This document shows positions 1 to 6,182 of a stretch of 6,840 nucleotides of DNA, piece after piece. The stretch covers positions 1-6,840 of the forward strand of contig SKGU01000186.1 of NCBI GenBank assembly GCA_007117255.1. The letters are read 5' to 3'. Position 1 is the first letter of the stretch, and every line of letters begins with the position of its first letter. The DNA is from Natronohydrobacter sp. (GTDB taxonomy: Bacteria; Pseudomonadota; Alphaproteobacteria; Rhodobacterales; Rhodobacteraceae). The translations under genes and the position numbers were made by a program. Below the pieces are notes generated by a model. The model ran no database searches. It was not told the DNA's origin and saw only the letters and a program-made list of their open reading frames with translations.

Positions 1-112
1 GGGGCGTATCCGAATCCTGCGTCATTTCAGCTATTCTCCAAAGATTTCCTCCCGGCCAGCTTAGCCCTGAAAAACCTTGCTCCCCGCATCAAGAAACATC
101 AGAAATACATCA

Positions 113-1144
113 ATGACACATCCGTTCCCGATCAAGGAAATTGCACGACAGGCGGGGCTTGGGACTGCGACTGTAGATCGTGCGCTGAACAACCGCGCGA
201 ATGTCAGCCCGCAGGCACGCAAACGTGTCGCGGCTGCCCTGCGTGAGTTGAAGGCGCAGGAAGCACAGCTTGCAGCACAGGGCAGGCGGCTTTTTCTGGA
301 TGTCGTGGCAGAGGCACCAAGACGCTTTTCGCGCGAAATCCGTGTTGCAGCAGAAGCCGCCTTGCGCACTGTTCCGACAGAAGCGATCCGGGTTCGCTTT
401 CAGTTTCAGGAAGTTATGTCCGAGGACGACATTGTCTCAGCATTGACCCTGATTGCCAAGCGCGGCAGTCATGGGATTTGCCTGAAGGCGCGGGACACTC
501 CAGCGGTGCGGGACATGATAAATCGGCTTACGGCGGCAGGTATTCCTGTCTTTACACTTGTAACCGACGTATCGGCGAGCGCACGCAAGGCGTATTTCGG
601 GCTCGATAATGCACAGGCTGGGCGCACAGCAGCCTATCTGCTGGCACAAAGCTTGCCGGAAGGTCGGGCCACCGTTCTCACATCGCGCAGCCAAGCCTGT
701 TTTCGGGGCGAAACGGACCGCTTCACATCATTTCGAAACTTGATATTGACCCTGAAGCCGAATGTTCGACTGCTCGAAGCAACTGGCGGCGCAGGCATTG
801 CGGCGGCGACCGGCCGATGCCTAGATGCGATACTCTCGGACGGGATGAAAATCGACGCGGTCTATTCCATGGGCGGTGGTAACGTCGCAATCCTGCGCAA
901 ACTGGCAGAATATGGGCAACGACCTACTTCCTTTGTGGCACATGACCTTGATCGTGAGAACAACTTGCTGCTGTCCAAAGGAGCGATAAGCTATGTTCTG
1001 CATCACGATCTGGAAAAAGATATGCGCACATTATTCAGCATGGTGCTTGGCGGTACTGACCCCCGCTCCCCTGTTGGTGACATGGCGTCTAGTGACGTGC
1101 ATATTGTTTCGCCATACAATCTGCCACGTTTCTTTGCTTCCTAG
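113..1144 (+). CDS. LacI-family transcriptional regulator with sugar-binding-type sensor domain
   Basis: Predicted cytoplasmic DNA-binding regulator of 343 residues, a normal length for LacI proteins. Residues 6-27 form the LacI-type helix-turn-helix (IKEIARQAGLGTATVDRAL), with TVDR where classical members have TVSR. Residues about 60-340 form a periplasmic-binding-protein-like sensor (RGSHGICLKA, AGIPVFTLVTD, YFGLDNAQAGRTAAYLL, YSMGGGNVAI). The linker at about 45-60 is Ala/Gln-rich and lacks the canonical hinge sequence. I chose the ATG at 113 because it lies six codons before the HTH, as usual in the family. An in-frame TTG at 77 would add 12 residues with no family resemblance. Neither start has a Shine-Dalgarno sequence. 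Family knowledge suggests a carbohydrate or polyol ligand and control of a nearby uptake operon, but none is visible; it may lie left of the window. The gene converges on the exporter operon, so it is probably not its cognate regulator. The ligand is unknown. Confidence 0.9.
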   Translation: MTHPFPIKEIARQAGLGTATVDRALNNRANVSPQARKRVAAALRELKAQEAQLAAQGRRLFLDVVAEAPRRFSREIRVAAEAALRTVPTEAIRVRFQFQEVMSEDDIVSALTLIAKRGSHGICLKARDTPAVRDMINRLTAAGIPVFTLVTDVSASARKAYFGLDNAQAGRTAAYLLAQSLPEGRATVLTSRSQACFRGETDRFTSFRNLILTLKPNVRLLEATGGAGIAAATGRCLDAILSDGMKIDAVYSMGGGNVAILRKLAEYGQRPTSFVAHDLDRENNLLLSKGAISYVLHHDLEKDMRTLFSMVLGGTDPRSPVGDMASSDVHIVSPYNLPRFFAS

Positions 1145-1254
1145 CTCTCGGCAGGCAAGCGTGGTTTGTGGCTGTGACGGCCCGAGCCGACAGTCATTCC
1201 TCAAAGTCACACTGTAAAACAAACCCGCTGTATCTATCGCTGACACCGGCACTT

Positions 1255-2397
1255 TCACGCACCGTGATGATCCGCATTTCCGGCTGGGCGCGCTTTCACC
1301 TCAAGCCACAGTGCAACAACTGCAAAAGCGCCGACCAGTCCCCAAAGATGCCACAGGCGGTGTCCAATTTCGGGTAAAGTAGCGCCCATCTGGCTGACGC
1401 GCACAAGACCATCAATCGCAGCCGTCGACGGAATGATCTGCGCAATCCAGTTCAGGTGCGCTGGAATGGCCTCGACTGGCCAGGCAAAGCCCGACAGGAA
1501 GAAGAAAGGCAGCCCAACCGCCAGCAGGACGACCTGCACCACCTCACCGCGCCGGAACAAGGCTGCGACGCATTGCGCCAGCAATCCGGTCGCAAGTACA
1601 AAGGGTAGGCCCAGCATTAGCACTGCACCGGGACTGCCCAGGTTTGGCAAGCCATAAAGCGCAGGCAGGATGATCAGATATAGCGGCAAAAGTGCAGCAT
1701 AGAGCATCACCCACGCCCCCATACGCCCCAAAATCCGCCAAACCGGGTGGCCCAACCCCGACCCGCGCCGTGTCGCGACAAGGGCCAGCCCCATCAGCAT
1801 GGTCTGCTGCAAGATTAACACGAAAGCCGCCGGCAGCACATAGGTCGCATAGCCCGCCGCCGGATTAAACAGCGGCACTTCGATCTGTGCTACGGGGCTG
1901 ACCTTCGCAAGTGACACATCGGGGGCAGTGCCCTGCGCGATCAGGCGGCCCATCTCGACCTCGGCCCCCATCTGGCGCAGTGGAATGGCCGCGCCTTGCA
2001 TGACACGCTGATACATCAGGAAGTAGCTGGCATCGGCATACAGCGCGACAGGGCTTTGAGCACCGCGCAACAGCGCGCGCTCAAAACCTTCGGGAATGAC
2101 AAGCACGCCATAAGCGCGGCGCTCTTGCACAAGGCGTGTGGCGGTGATCATGTCAGGCGCATCATGGCGTAGCGTAACCGCCTCGGACGCAGTGACGCGC
2201 CGCGCGAGTTCCGCAGAACTAGTCGTGCGGTCCAGATCGACCAGCACGACCGGGACATCGCGCAACAGTTCCGCGCGGTAGGGAAAAGGGTAGATCAGCG
2301 CATAGATCACCAATGCGGCCAATATGATCAGCCGAACCTGACGATCCGCAAAGATGCCGCGCAACTCGGTGCGCAGGGCGGTCAGGATCTCGCTCAT
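1255..2397 (-). CDS. ABC-2 type transporter permease, second of a paralogous pair
   Basis: Inner-membrane permease subunit of 380 residues, family ABC2_membrane_3 (YhhJ/YbhS/YbhR-like). One membrane segment lies at about 22-40. A periplasmic domain follows at about 41-183, with VDLDR (53-57), the YGVLVIPEGFERALLRGA stretch (96-113) and FNPAAGY (177-183). A five-helix membrane block covers roughly 184-366. The LSGFAWPVEAIP motif (301-312) and the following Pro-Ser-Thr turn (323-325) are typical ABC-2 signatures. The start ATG overlaps the TGA of the upstream permease as ATGA (2394-2397), which implies translational coupling. A GAGG..AAGG ribosome-binding region sits just upstream inside that gene. 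It is the last gene of the HlyD-permease-permease operon and shares its periplasmic motifs with the upstream permease, so the two probably form a heterodimer. No nucleotide-binding domain is encoded in it or beside it. The substrate is unknown. Confidence 0.9.
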   Translation of the reverse strand: MSEILTALRTELRGIFADRQVRLIILAALVIYALIYPFPYRAELLRDVPVVLVDLDRTTSSAELARRVTASEAVTLRHDAPDMITATRLVQERRAYGVLVIPEGFERALLRGAQSPVALYADASYFLMYQRVMQGAAIPLRQMGAEVEMGRLIAQGTAPDVSLAKVSPVAQIEVPLFNPAAGYATYVLPAAFVLILQQTMLMGLALVATRRGSGLGHPVWRILGRMGAWVMLYAALLPLYLIILPALYGLPNLGSPGAVLMLGLPFVLATGLLAQCVAALFRRGEVVQVVLLAVGLPFFFLSGFAWPVEAIPAHLNWIAQIIPSTAAIDGLVRVSQMGATLPEIGHRLWHLWGLVGAFAVVALWLEVKARPAGNADHHGA

Positions 2398-3548
2398 GCC
2401 TTGGCCTCAATCTCGCGGCGCAGGCGCAAAAGCCGCAGCATCACCAAGGCACCTAGCCCGGCTGCTATGCAGCCCAGCCAAACCACCGACCAGACCGAAA
2501 TATCAAGCGGTGTCTCGCGCAGCGACTGGTCGATACGCAATTGCACATACCATGTGCCAGGGATCACTGCGCCCCAGGCCTGGGCGAGTTGCGACATGGC
2601 CTCGCGCGGGAACCCTAGCCCCATGAAACCGAAAGCAGGGGCTGTGATCACGGCGATTATGCTGGCAGCGCGGCCCATATCGCGGGTCAGCACGAAGGCC
2701 GCCGCGCCGATCAGTTGCGTGCTCAGTACAAACAAGACTGCACCTGTTGCCATCAGAAGCAGTGACCCACGCAAGGGCACGCCCAGCCAGCCATAAAGCG
2801 CCATATCCGACAGCCCGAGGATCAACAGAAAAATGACAGTATAGGGCAAAATCTTGCCCAGCATCGCAGGCAAAACCCCGTCAGCCATGCGTGCCAGTAC
2901 CTGCGGATGCCGCCCAGGTCCGAAGTCCAGCGAAATGGCGTAGGCCGTCGCTGCCGCTGCGATGATCTGCAACACTGTAGGCACCAGCGCCGCGAGCAAG
3001 AAATGAACATAGTCAAAAGCCGGGTTGAAAAGTGCATGAGCCTGCAACGGAATAGGCTGGATGCTGACCATCGCCTGCACTGACGCTTCACCCTGACCCT
3101 GCCGGATAGACAGGCGCAGACCGGCGACGGCCGTATCGATCGCACCGCGCGCGCCCCGTGCGACCATGGACCCGGCGCTCATATGCTGGTTGTCGTAGAA
3201 GATGACGATTTCCGGGCGCGCACCCCGGAGGATATCACGCTCAAGCCCTTGCGGCAGATAGACAGCGCCGCGGACATGACCCGTCACGATCTGCGCGCGG
3301 GCATCACTCAAGCTCAGGGCCTGTTCGCGCACGGTGATTTCCGGCGCTGCATCCAGCATCCGCGTGATGCTGCGCGACAGATCCGACCGATCCAGGTCGA
3401 CTACTGTGACAGCCATGCCTGTCGGGATCCCGGCACGGAAAATACCTGTCAGCGTCAGAAGCATCACCACAGGCAGCACGACAACCAGCCCCAGCAGGGC
3501 CGGGCGGCGCAGGATCATCCGGAATTCGCGCAGCATGACCGCCAGCAT
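2394..3548 (-). CDS. ABC-2 type transporter permease, first of a paralogous pair
   Basis: Inner-membrane permease of 384 residues in the YhhJ/YbhS/YbhR-like ABC-2 family. A cationic N-terminus (MLREFRMILRRP) precedes membrane segment 1 at about 17-36. The periplasmic domain at about 37-180 contains VVDLDRS (49-55), the VRGAVYLPQGLERDILRGA stretch (92-110) and ALFNPAFDY (172-180). Further membrane segments lie at about 181-205, 231-250, 262-288, 294-316 and 352-374. The signature GLGFPREAM (310-318) is followed by a Pro-Gly-Thr-Trp turn (330-333). The start at 3548 lies 3 bases after the TAG of the HlyD-type gene, with a GGTGGGT ribosome-binding stretch about 6 bases upstream. A second in-frame ATG four codons in, before LREFR, is an alternative start. 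It shares the periplasmic motifs VDLDR(S/T) and (G/E)-ER-(D/A)-(I/L)LRGA with the downstream permease. It probably pairs with that protein and the fusion protein to export an unidentified substrate. Confidence 0.9.
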   Translation of the reverse strand: MLAVMLREFRMILRRPALLGLVVVLPVVMLLTLTGIFRAGIPTGMAVTVVDLDRSDLSRSITRMLDAAPEITVREQALSLSDARAQIVTGHVRGAVYLPQGLERDILRGARPEIVIFYDNQHMSAGSMVARGARGAIDTAVAGLRLSIRQGQGEASVQAMVSIQPIPLQAHALFNPAFDYVHFLLAALVPTVLQIIAAAATAYAISLDFGPGRHPQVLARMADGVLPAMLGKILPYTVIFLLILGLSDMALYGWLGVPLRGSLLLMATGAVLFVLSTQLIGAAAFVLTRDMGRAASIIAVITAPAFGFMGLGFPREAMSQLAQAWGAVIPGTWYVQLRIDQSLRETPLDISVWSVVWLGCIAAGLGALVMLRLLRLRREIEAKA

Positions 3549-3551
3549 AAG

Positions 3552-4544
3552 CTACCCACCCAGCGAAATCAGCGCCGACATGCCGGGCCGCAACCCCTCA
3601 ACTGGCGCAAGTGGGCGGGCGCGCAGCTCGAAACTGCGCAGATCGAAATCACCCGTGGCCCGCGTTGCGCGCCAGCTCGCAAATTGCCCTTGGACATTGA
3701 TCAGCGATATCTCAGCTTCGATATCAAGCTGCAATGCAGGCACATGGACCGAGAGCACATCGCCCACCTGCAACCCGGTCAGCAGATCCTCGCGAAGGTT
3801 GAACGTGAACCAGGCCTGTTCGAGATCCACAATCGTAAAGAGCGGCGCACCGGGGCCGACATTTTCACCCATCTCGATCAAACGTGCGGAAATCTCGCCA
3901 CCAAGCGGCGCGTAGATCGTCAACTCATCCAGATCGGCCTGACGCTGCGCTAGCGCAGCTTCGGCCTGCGCGACTTGCGCGGCGGCCACGGCGCGTTCTT
4001 CAGGCGAGGCGCCGGCGCGGGCCAGATCAAGCTGCGCCTGGGCTGCTTCGACACGGCGCGCTGCCGTTTCGACATTACGCATTGTCTGGTCAATCGCAGC
4101 TTGCGGGCGCAAGCCTTGCTGGGCGAGCTCTGTGTCACGTGTGACCTGTTCCTCGGCCAGTCGCAGATCAGCCTGTGCTGCAGCCAGTTCCGCCTCGCGC
4201 GCGCGGATCACCTCGGGCCGCGTCGCCCCCGCTGCCGCTTCCGATGCGCGTGCGACCTCCAACCCAGAGTCTGCCGCCGCATGAGAGGTGACGAGCTGTG
4301 GGTTGGACAGTTCCGCCAGAACCTGCCCGGCTTCGACCTGCCCACCCAACTCAGCCATGATCTCAGCAACACGACCAGACGTTCGCGCGGATACATCGAC
4401 CCGCGGAGCTGCGACCTCTCCCTGAACCAACAGGGCGGCAGGACGTGTGATCCACCAGACGGATATGGCAACCGATATTGCAAGAAGGGCAATAACCACA
4501 AAAGGAAGTGCAGCCGTGCGGGATGAAATCTGTTGGGAAGACAT
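3552..4544 (-). CDS. HlyD-family membrane-fusion (periplasmic adaptor) protein
   Basis: A 330-residue periplasmic adaptor anchored in the inner membrane. It would link inner-membrane permeases to an outer-membrane channel. A single signal-anchor helix lies at about 12-33. The first half of the biotinyl-lipoyl domain is at about 45-80 (SARTSGRVAEI, VEAGQVLAEL). An Ala/Glu/Gln-rich alpha-hairpin coiled coil covers about 85-205, with its tip near residues 145-155. The second lipoyl half is at about 206-240 (TIYAPLGGEIS, MGENVGPGAPLF). A beta-barrel and C-terminal strands run from about 241 to 330, ending LRPGMSALISL. Length and layout match YbhG/YhiI-like adaptors. It is the first gene of a three-gene operon, 3 bases before the first permease. 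The ribosome-binding site is weak (AGAAAG, about 9 bases upstream of the ATG), and no better in-frame start was seen. No outer-membrane channel gene lies nearby, so a TolC-type partner would have to be encoded elsewhere. Confidence 0.92.
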   Translation of the reverse strand: MSSQQISSRTAALPFVVIALLAISVAISVWWITRPAALLVQGEVAAPRVDVSARTSGRVAEIMAELGGQVEAGQVLAELSNPQLVTSHAAADSGLEVARASEAAAGATRPEVIRAREAELAAAQADLRLAEEQVTRDTELAQQGLRPQAAIDQTMRNVETAARRVEAAQAQLDLARAGASPEERAVAAAQVAQAEAALAQRQADLDELTIYAPLGGEISARLIEMGENVGPGAPLFTIVDLEQAWFTFNLREDLLTGLQVGDVLSVHVPALQLDIEAEISLINVQGQFASWRATRATGDFDLRSFELRARPLAPVEGLRPGMSALISLGG

Positions 4545-4580
4545 GAAATCAGCTTTCTGTGGCGAGAATCCAGTGCGTTC

Positions 4581-4609
4581 AACTTAAAGGAAGCCTGTGT
4601 GAACCACAA
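4581..4609 (-). promoter_or_regulatory. Candidate promoter of the HlyD-permease operon
   Basis: Read on the minus strand, TTGTGG (4609-4604) and TAAGTT (4586-4581) are separated by 17 bases. Each matches three of six positions of the sigma-70 consensus. This would place transcription start about 30 bases before the HlyD-type ATG at 4544. Position and spacing are good but the hexamers are weak, so this is tentative. Confidence 0.25.
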
Positions 4610-4768
4610 TTCGCGCAATGCCGTGTCGCCGCAACGTAAGGCGTGCTGCAAACGCATGGGAAGCTGTTGCGATAGCACTGTCGCCCACCCTGAAGCAAAT
4701 CAGTATCGGCTGCGGCGTGTCGCCTTACCCTCAGTCAGCATAACGTCAGCATTTCCGATTGCTGCTTC

Positions 4769-4794
4769 GGTGAAGTTGGTCTGTTGACTTCACC
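4769..4794. promoter_or_regulatory. Perfect 8+8 base inverted repeat, candidate operator or hairpin
   Basis: GGTGAAGT (4769-4776) is exactly complementary to ACTTCACC (4787-4794), with a 10-base spacer. There is no T-run after it on either side, so it does not look like an intrinsic terminator. The half-sites are about 18 bases apart centre to centre, which suits a dimeric repressor. TTGACT, a good -35-like hexamer, overlaps the right arm at 4784-4789, and a weak TAT-type -10 lies about 17 bases further on. It sits roughly midway between the two divergent operons, 225 bases from the HlyD-type start and 240 from the small ORF. The regulator is unknown. Confidence 0.4.
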
Positions 4795-4884
4795 AGTCAC
4801 AAACGTTATTCGGCCAATGCTGCACATCGTGTGGCCATTTTCATGTATCAACCAGAGAGACCCATGGACAGTTGCTCTAGTAGC

Positions 4885-4929
4885 GGTCTGGCCTCTGTGT
4901 TTTGCGAAATGCTGCGCAGCCGCCAGACC
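4885..4929 (+). promoter_or_regulatory. Candidate leader hairpin upstream of the small-protein operon
   Basis: GGTCTGGC (4885-4892) pairs perfectly with GCCAGACC (4922-4929) around a 29-base loop. The loop contains the perfect palindrome GCTGCGCAGC (4911-4920). A second CCAGACC copy at 5003-5009, about 13 bases before the Shine-Dalgarno sequence of the 63-residue ORF, could compete for GGTCTGG. If transcribed this could be a regulatory leader. The evidence is base complementarity only. Confidence 0.25.
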
Positions 4930-4954
4930 TCCCGGACATCATCAGACCACCCGG
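4924..4954. repeat. Short tandem direct repeat CAGACCnCCCGG
   Basis: CAGACCTCCCGG (4924-4935) and CAGACCACCCGG (4943-4954) match at 11 of 12 positions and are 19 bases apart, just under two helical turns. A related CAGACC occurs at 5004-5009. They lie 80-110 bases before the first gene of the right-hand operon and could be paired activator sites. GC-rich sequence makes chance repeats fairly common. Confidence 0.3.
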
Positions 4955-5034
4955 CCTGTCTGCGGCTTCGGGGCGCGCGTATGTAACGCGGCCCTCGTGC
5001 TTCCAGACCGGCGCGGCTGGACGGAGGCACGACA

Positions 5035-5226
5035 ATGACTTTTCACTTCCCACATATGGCTCCACCCGGCGCTGACCCGCTCCGCAATCTTTGTGCAGTC
5101 TGGCTGCGCGAGGCGCGGACCGGAAGGCTCACGCGGCATTGGCTGGCCAAGACGCCCGCATCCGACGCATTGGACACCCCCCTTTGCGCACTTCTGGAAC
5201 AGCAGGCCGAGCTGCGCGCGGGCTGA
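5035..5226 (+). CDS. Small protein of unknown function, first gene of the right-hand operon
   Basis: I do not recognise this 63-residue protein. It is supported as a gene by a near-consensus Shine-Dalgarno GGAGG (5023-5027) seven bases before the ATG, and by its place 42 bases before a well-supported gene on the same strand. It has no signal peptide and no membrane segment. It starts with a His/Pro-rich stretch (FHFPHMAPPGADP). The middle is amphipathic, with two tryptophans and several arginines (CAVWLREARTGRLTRHWLA, residues 20-38). It ends with a short helix-like tail (LCALLEQQAELRAG). It has two cysteines (20 and 51) but no CxxC pair, so a zinc ribbon is unlikely. It could be a small cytoplasmic partner of the SLOG or HisE-like proteins, or a translated leader. 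No function is assigned. Confidence 0.65.
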   Translation: MTFHFPHMAPPGADPLRNLCAVWLREARTGRLTRHWLAKTPASDALDTPLCALLEQQAELRAG

Positions 5227-5268
5227 GGCCCGACCGCACGACCCCTGCAAGCGACAGGAGGGCGTCTC

Positions 5269-5691
5269 ATGCGTCTCATTATCGCCGGCGGGCGGCATCT
5301 CGATGATGTCGCCCTGATCCGCGCTGCTTTGGCACGCGCGCATGCCATCAGGCCGATCACCGTGCTGATCCATGGCGGAAGTGGTGCGCTTGGCATCACG
5401 GCCGAGGACTGGGCGCGCGAAATGCGGCTCCATGTGGTGCGTTACCCTGCGAATTGGCGGGAACTCGGCAAGCGCGCTGAAGCCATGCGCAATGCTTTCA
5501 TGCTGGAGGATTCGCGCCCTGACATGGTGCTGGCACTGCCCGGCGGCAATGACACGGCCGATCTGGTTGCGAGTGCCAAGCGCCTGAGTCTGCCCGTCAT
5601 CGACGCAGAAGGCAAACCCATCACGACCGATGCCAAGGTAGGGCCGCGCGGCAGCGCGACCCTGCACCCTCTCTCCCCGAAAACACCCTGA
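5269..5691 (+). CDS. DUF2493 / YspA-type SLOG-family nucleotide-binding protein
   Basis: A 140-residue cytoplasmic protein with the Rossmann-like SLOG fold of the DUF2493 (YspA, cpYpsA-related) family. The N-terminal strand and glycine loop are MRLIIAGGRHLDD (1-13). A second glycine-rich loop is IHGGSGALGITAEDWA (34-49). The family block YPANWRELGKRAEAMRN (59-75) precedes the final PDMVLALPGGNDTADLV (84-100), whose PGG-xxTA loop is the classic SLOG phosphate-binding signature. The family is predicted to bind or process nucleotides or nucleotide-derived ligands; exact reactions are not established. In many members the second loop reads GGARGAD, whereas here it is GGSGALG, so a usually acidic position differs. 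The start is fixed by AGGAGGG (5256-5262), six bases upstream. It lies 42 bases after the small ORF and 16 before the HisE-like gene. Whether it is an enzyme or a ligand sensor is unknown. Confidence 0.88.
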   Translation: MRLIIAGGRHLDDVALIRAALARAHAIRPITVLIHGGSGALGITAEDWAREMRLHVVRYPANWRELGKRAEAMRNAFMLEDSRPDMVLALPGGNDTADLVASAKRLSLPVIDAEGKPITTDAKVGPRGSATLHPLSPKTP

Positions 5692-5707
5692 GACAGAGGA
5701 TAAGGCC

Positions 5708-6160
5708 ATGAACATGCAAACAATCGACCCGCGTTTCGCCCGCCCGGCAGATATTTTCGGGCATCTGGAACTGCTGATGACCCAACTCGACGCCCCGCCC
5801 ACGGAGCGCACGGCCAAGCTGAAGGCCGCCTCGACCGCCAAGAAGGCGCGCAAGCTGGTGGAAGAAGCCACCGAAGTCGCGCTGGACGCCGTGGCCGACA
5901 ACCCTGAAGGGCTGATCGCCGAAAGCGTTGATCTGCTCTATCATCTGGCGATTCTCTGGCATGACCGCGGCATCGCACCGGCGCAAGTGCGCGCTGAAAT
6001 GGCGCGGCGCATGGCCGTGCTGGGGATTGCCGAAAAGCTGCCGAAAAAAGGCCCGGCAAAGAAGCTGCTCAAGCACAAGGCACCCTCCGGCACGCCCTGC
6101 GCGCTCTATCGCAAGGGCGACCGGATCGGGCCGGTGAGCTTGTCAACGGCCTTTGGCTGA
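5708..6160 (+). CDS. HisE/MazG-like nucleotide pyrophosphohydrolase with basic C-terminal extension
   Basis: A 150-residue cytoplasmic protein of the all-alpha NTP pyrophosphohydrolase superfamily, most like phosphoribosyl-ATP pyrophosphohydrolase (HisE). The metal-binding signature is KLVEEATEVALDAV (49-62, with Glu52, Glu53 and Glu56) followed by AESVDLLYHLAILW (71-84, with Glu72 and Asp75). These acidic residues coordinate Mg2+ or Mn2+ in the family, which splits alpha-beta phosphate bonds to release pyrophosphate. HisE proteins are usually about 90-110 residues. This one adds about 40 C-terminal residues, including a lysine-rich stretch (KLPKKGPAKKLLKHK, 110-124) and a conserved-looking CALYRKGDRIGPVS tail. 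No histidine-biosynthesis gene is nearby, so it may be a paralogue with another nucleotide substrate rather than the true HisE. GAGG (5696-5699) lies eight bases before the ATG at 5708; a second ATG two codons in is an alternative. It is 16 bases after the SLOG gene and 22 before mgtE. Confidence 0.85.
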   Translation: MNMQTIDPRFARPADIFGHLELLMTQLDAPPTERTAKLKAASTAKKARKLVEEATEVALDAVADNPEGLIAESVDLLYHLAILWHDRGIAPAQVRAEMARRMAVLGIAEKLPKKGPAKKLLKHKAPSGTPCALYRKGDRIGPVSLSTAFG

Positions 6161-6182
6161 ACGCACAGGAAAGGGGCAGGCC

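Larger units (their letters stand above)
4545..5034. other. 490-base non-coding region between divergent operons
   Basis: No reading frame here has a convincing start, ribosome-binding site and protein-like composition. The region separates the minus-strand exporter operon from the plus-strand small-protein/SLOG/HisE-like/MgtE run, so it should contain both promoters. The parts nearest 4545-4870 look less GC-rich than the flanking genes. It holds a strong dyad at 4769-4794, a hairpin with 8-base arms at 4885-4929, a 10-base palindrome at 4911-4920, a tandem direct repeat at 4924-4954, and a 9-base direct repeat CGTGTCGCC at 4622-4630 and 4716-4724. I could not recognise any known riboswitch or small RNA in it. 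Confidence 0.6.

Noticed and set aside
1145..1267. Possible bidirectional terminator between the convergent genes
   Set aside because: Only short stems were found (CGGC/GCCG at 1178-1189, TCACG/CGTGA at 1255-1267) with no following T-run on the relevant strand.
3183..3953. 256-residue open frame on the plus strand
   Set aside because: It is antisense to the HlyD-type and permease genes, rich in His/Gln/Arg and without domain features; a shadow of the real genes.
4635..4728. Inverted repeat GTAAGGCG / CGCCTTAC
   Set aside because: The arms are 8 bases and 78 bases apart, and do not extend; too weak to call a structure.
4533..4787. 84-residue plus-strand frame in the intergenic region
   Set aside because: No Shine-Dalgarno, starts inside the HlyD-type gene on the opposite strand, and has an unstructured composition.
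4784..5038. 84-residue plus-strand frame starting TTG and ending as ATGA over the start of the 63-residue ORF
   Set aside because: The overlap looks like translational coupling, but there is no ribosome-binding site, the codon use in the first half is not gene-like, and the protein is Cys/Pro-rich without features. Chance is the simpler explanation.
4942..5901. 319-residue open frame on the minus strand across the right operon
   Set aside because: It lies antisense to three well-supported genes, has a low-complexity Ser/Ala/Arg composition and no recognisable domain. Long antisense frames are common in GC-rich coding DNA.
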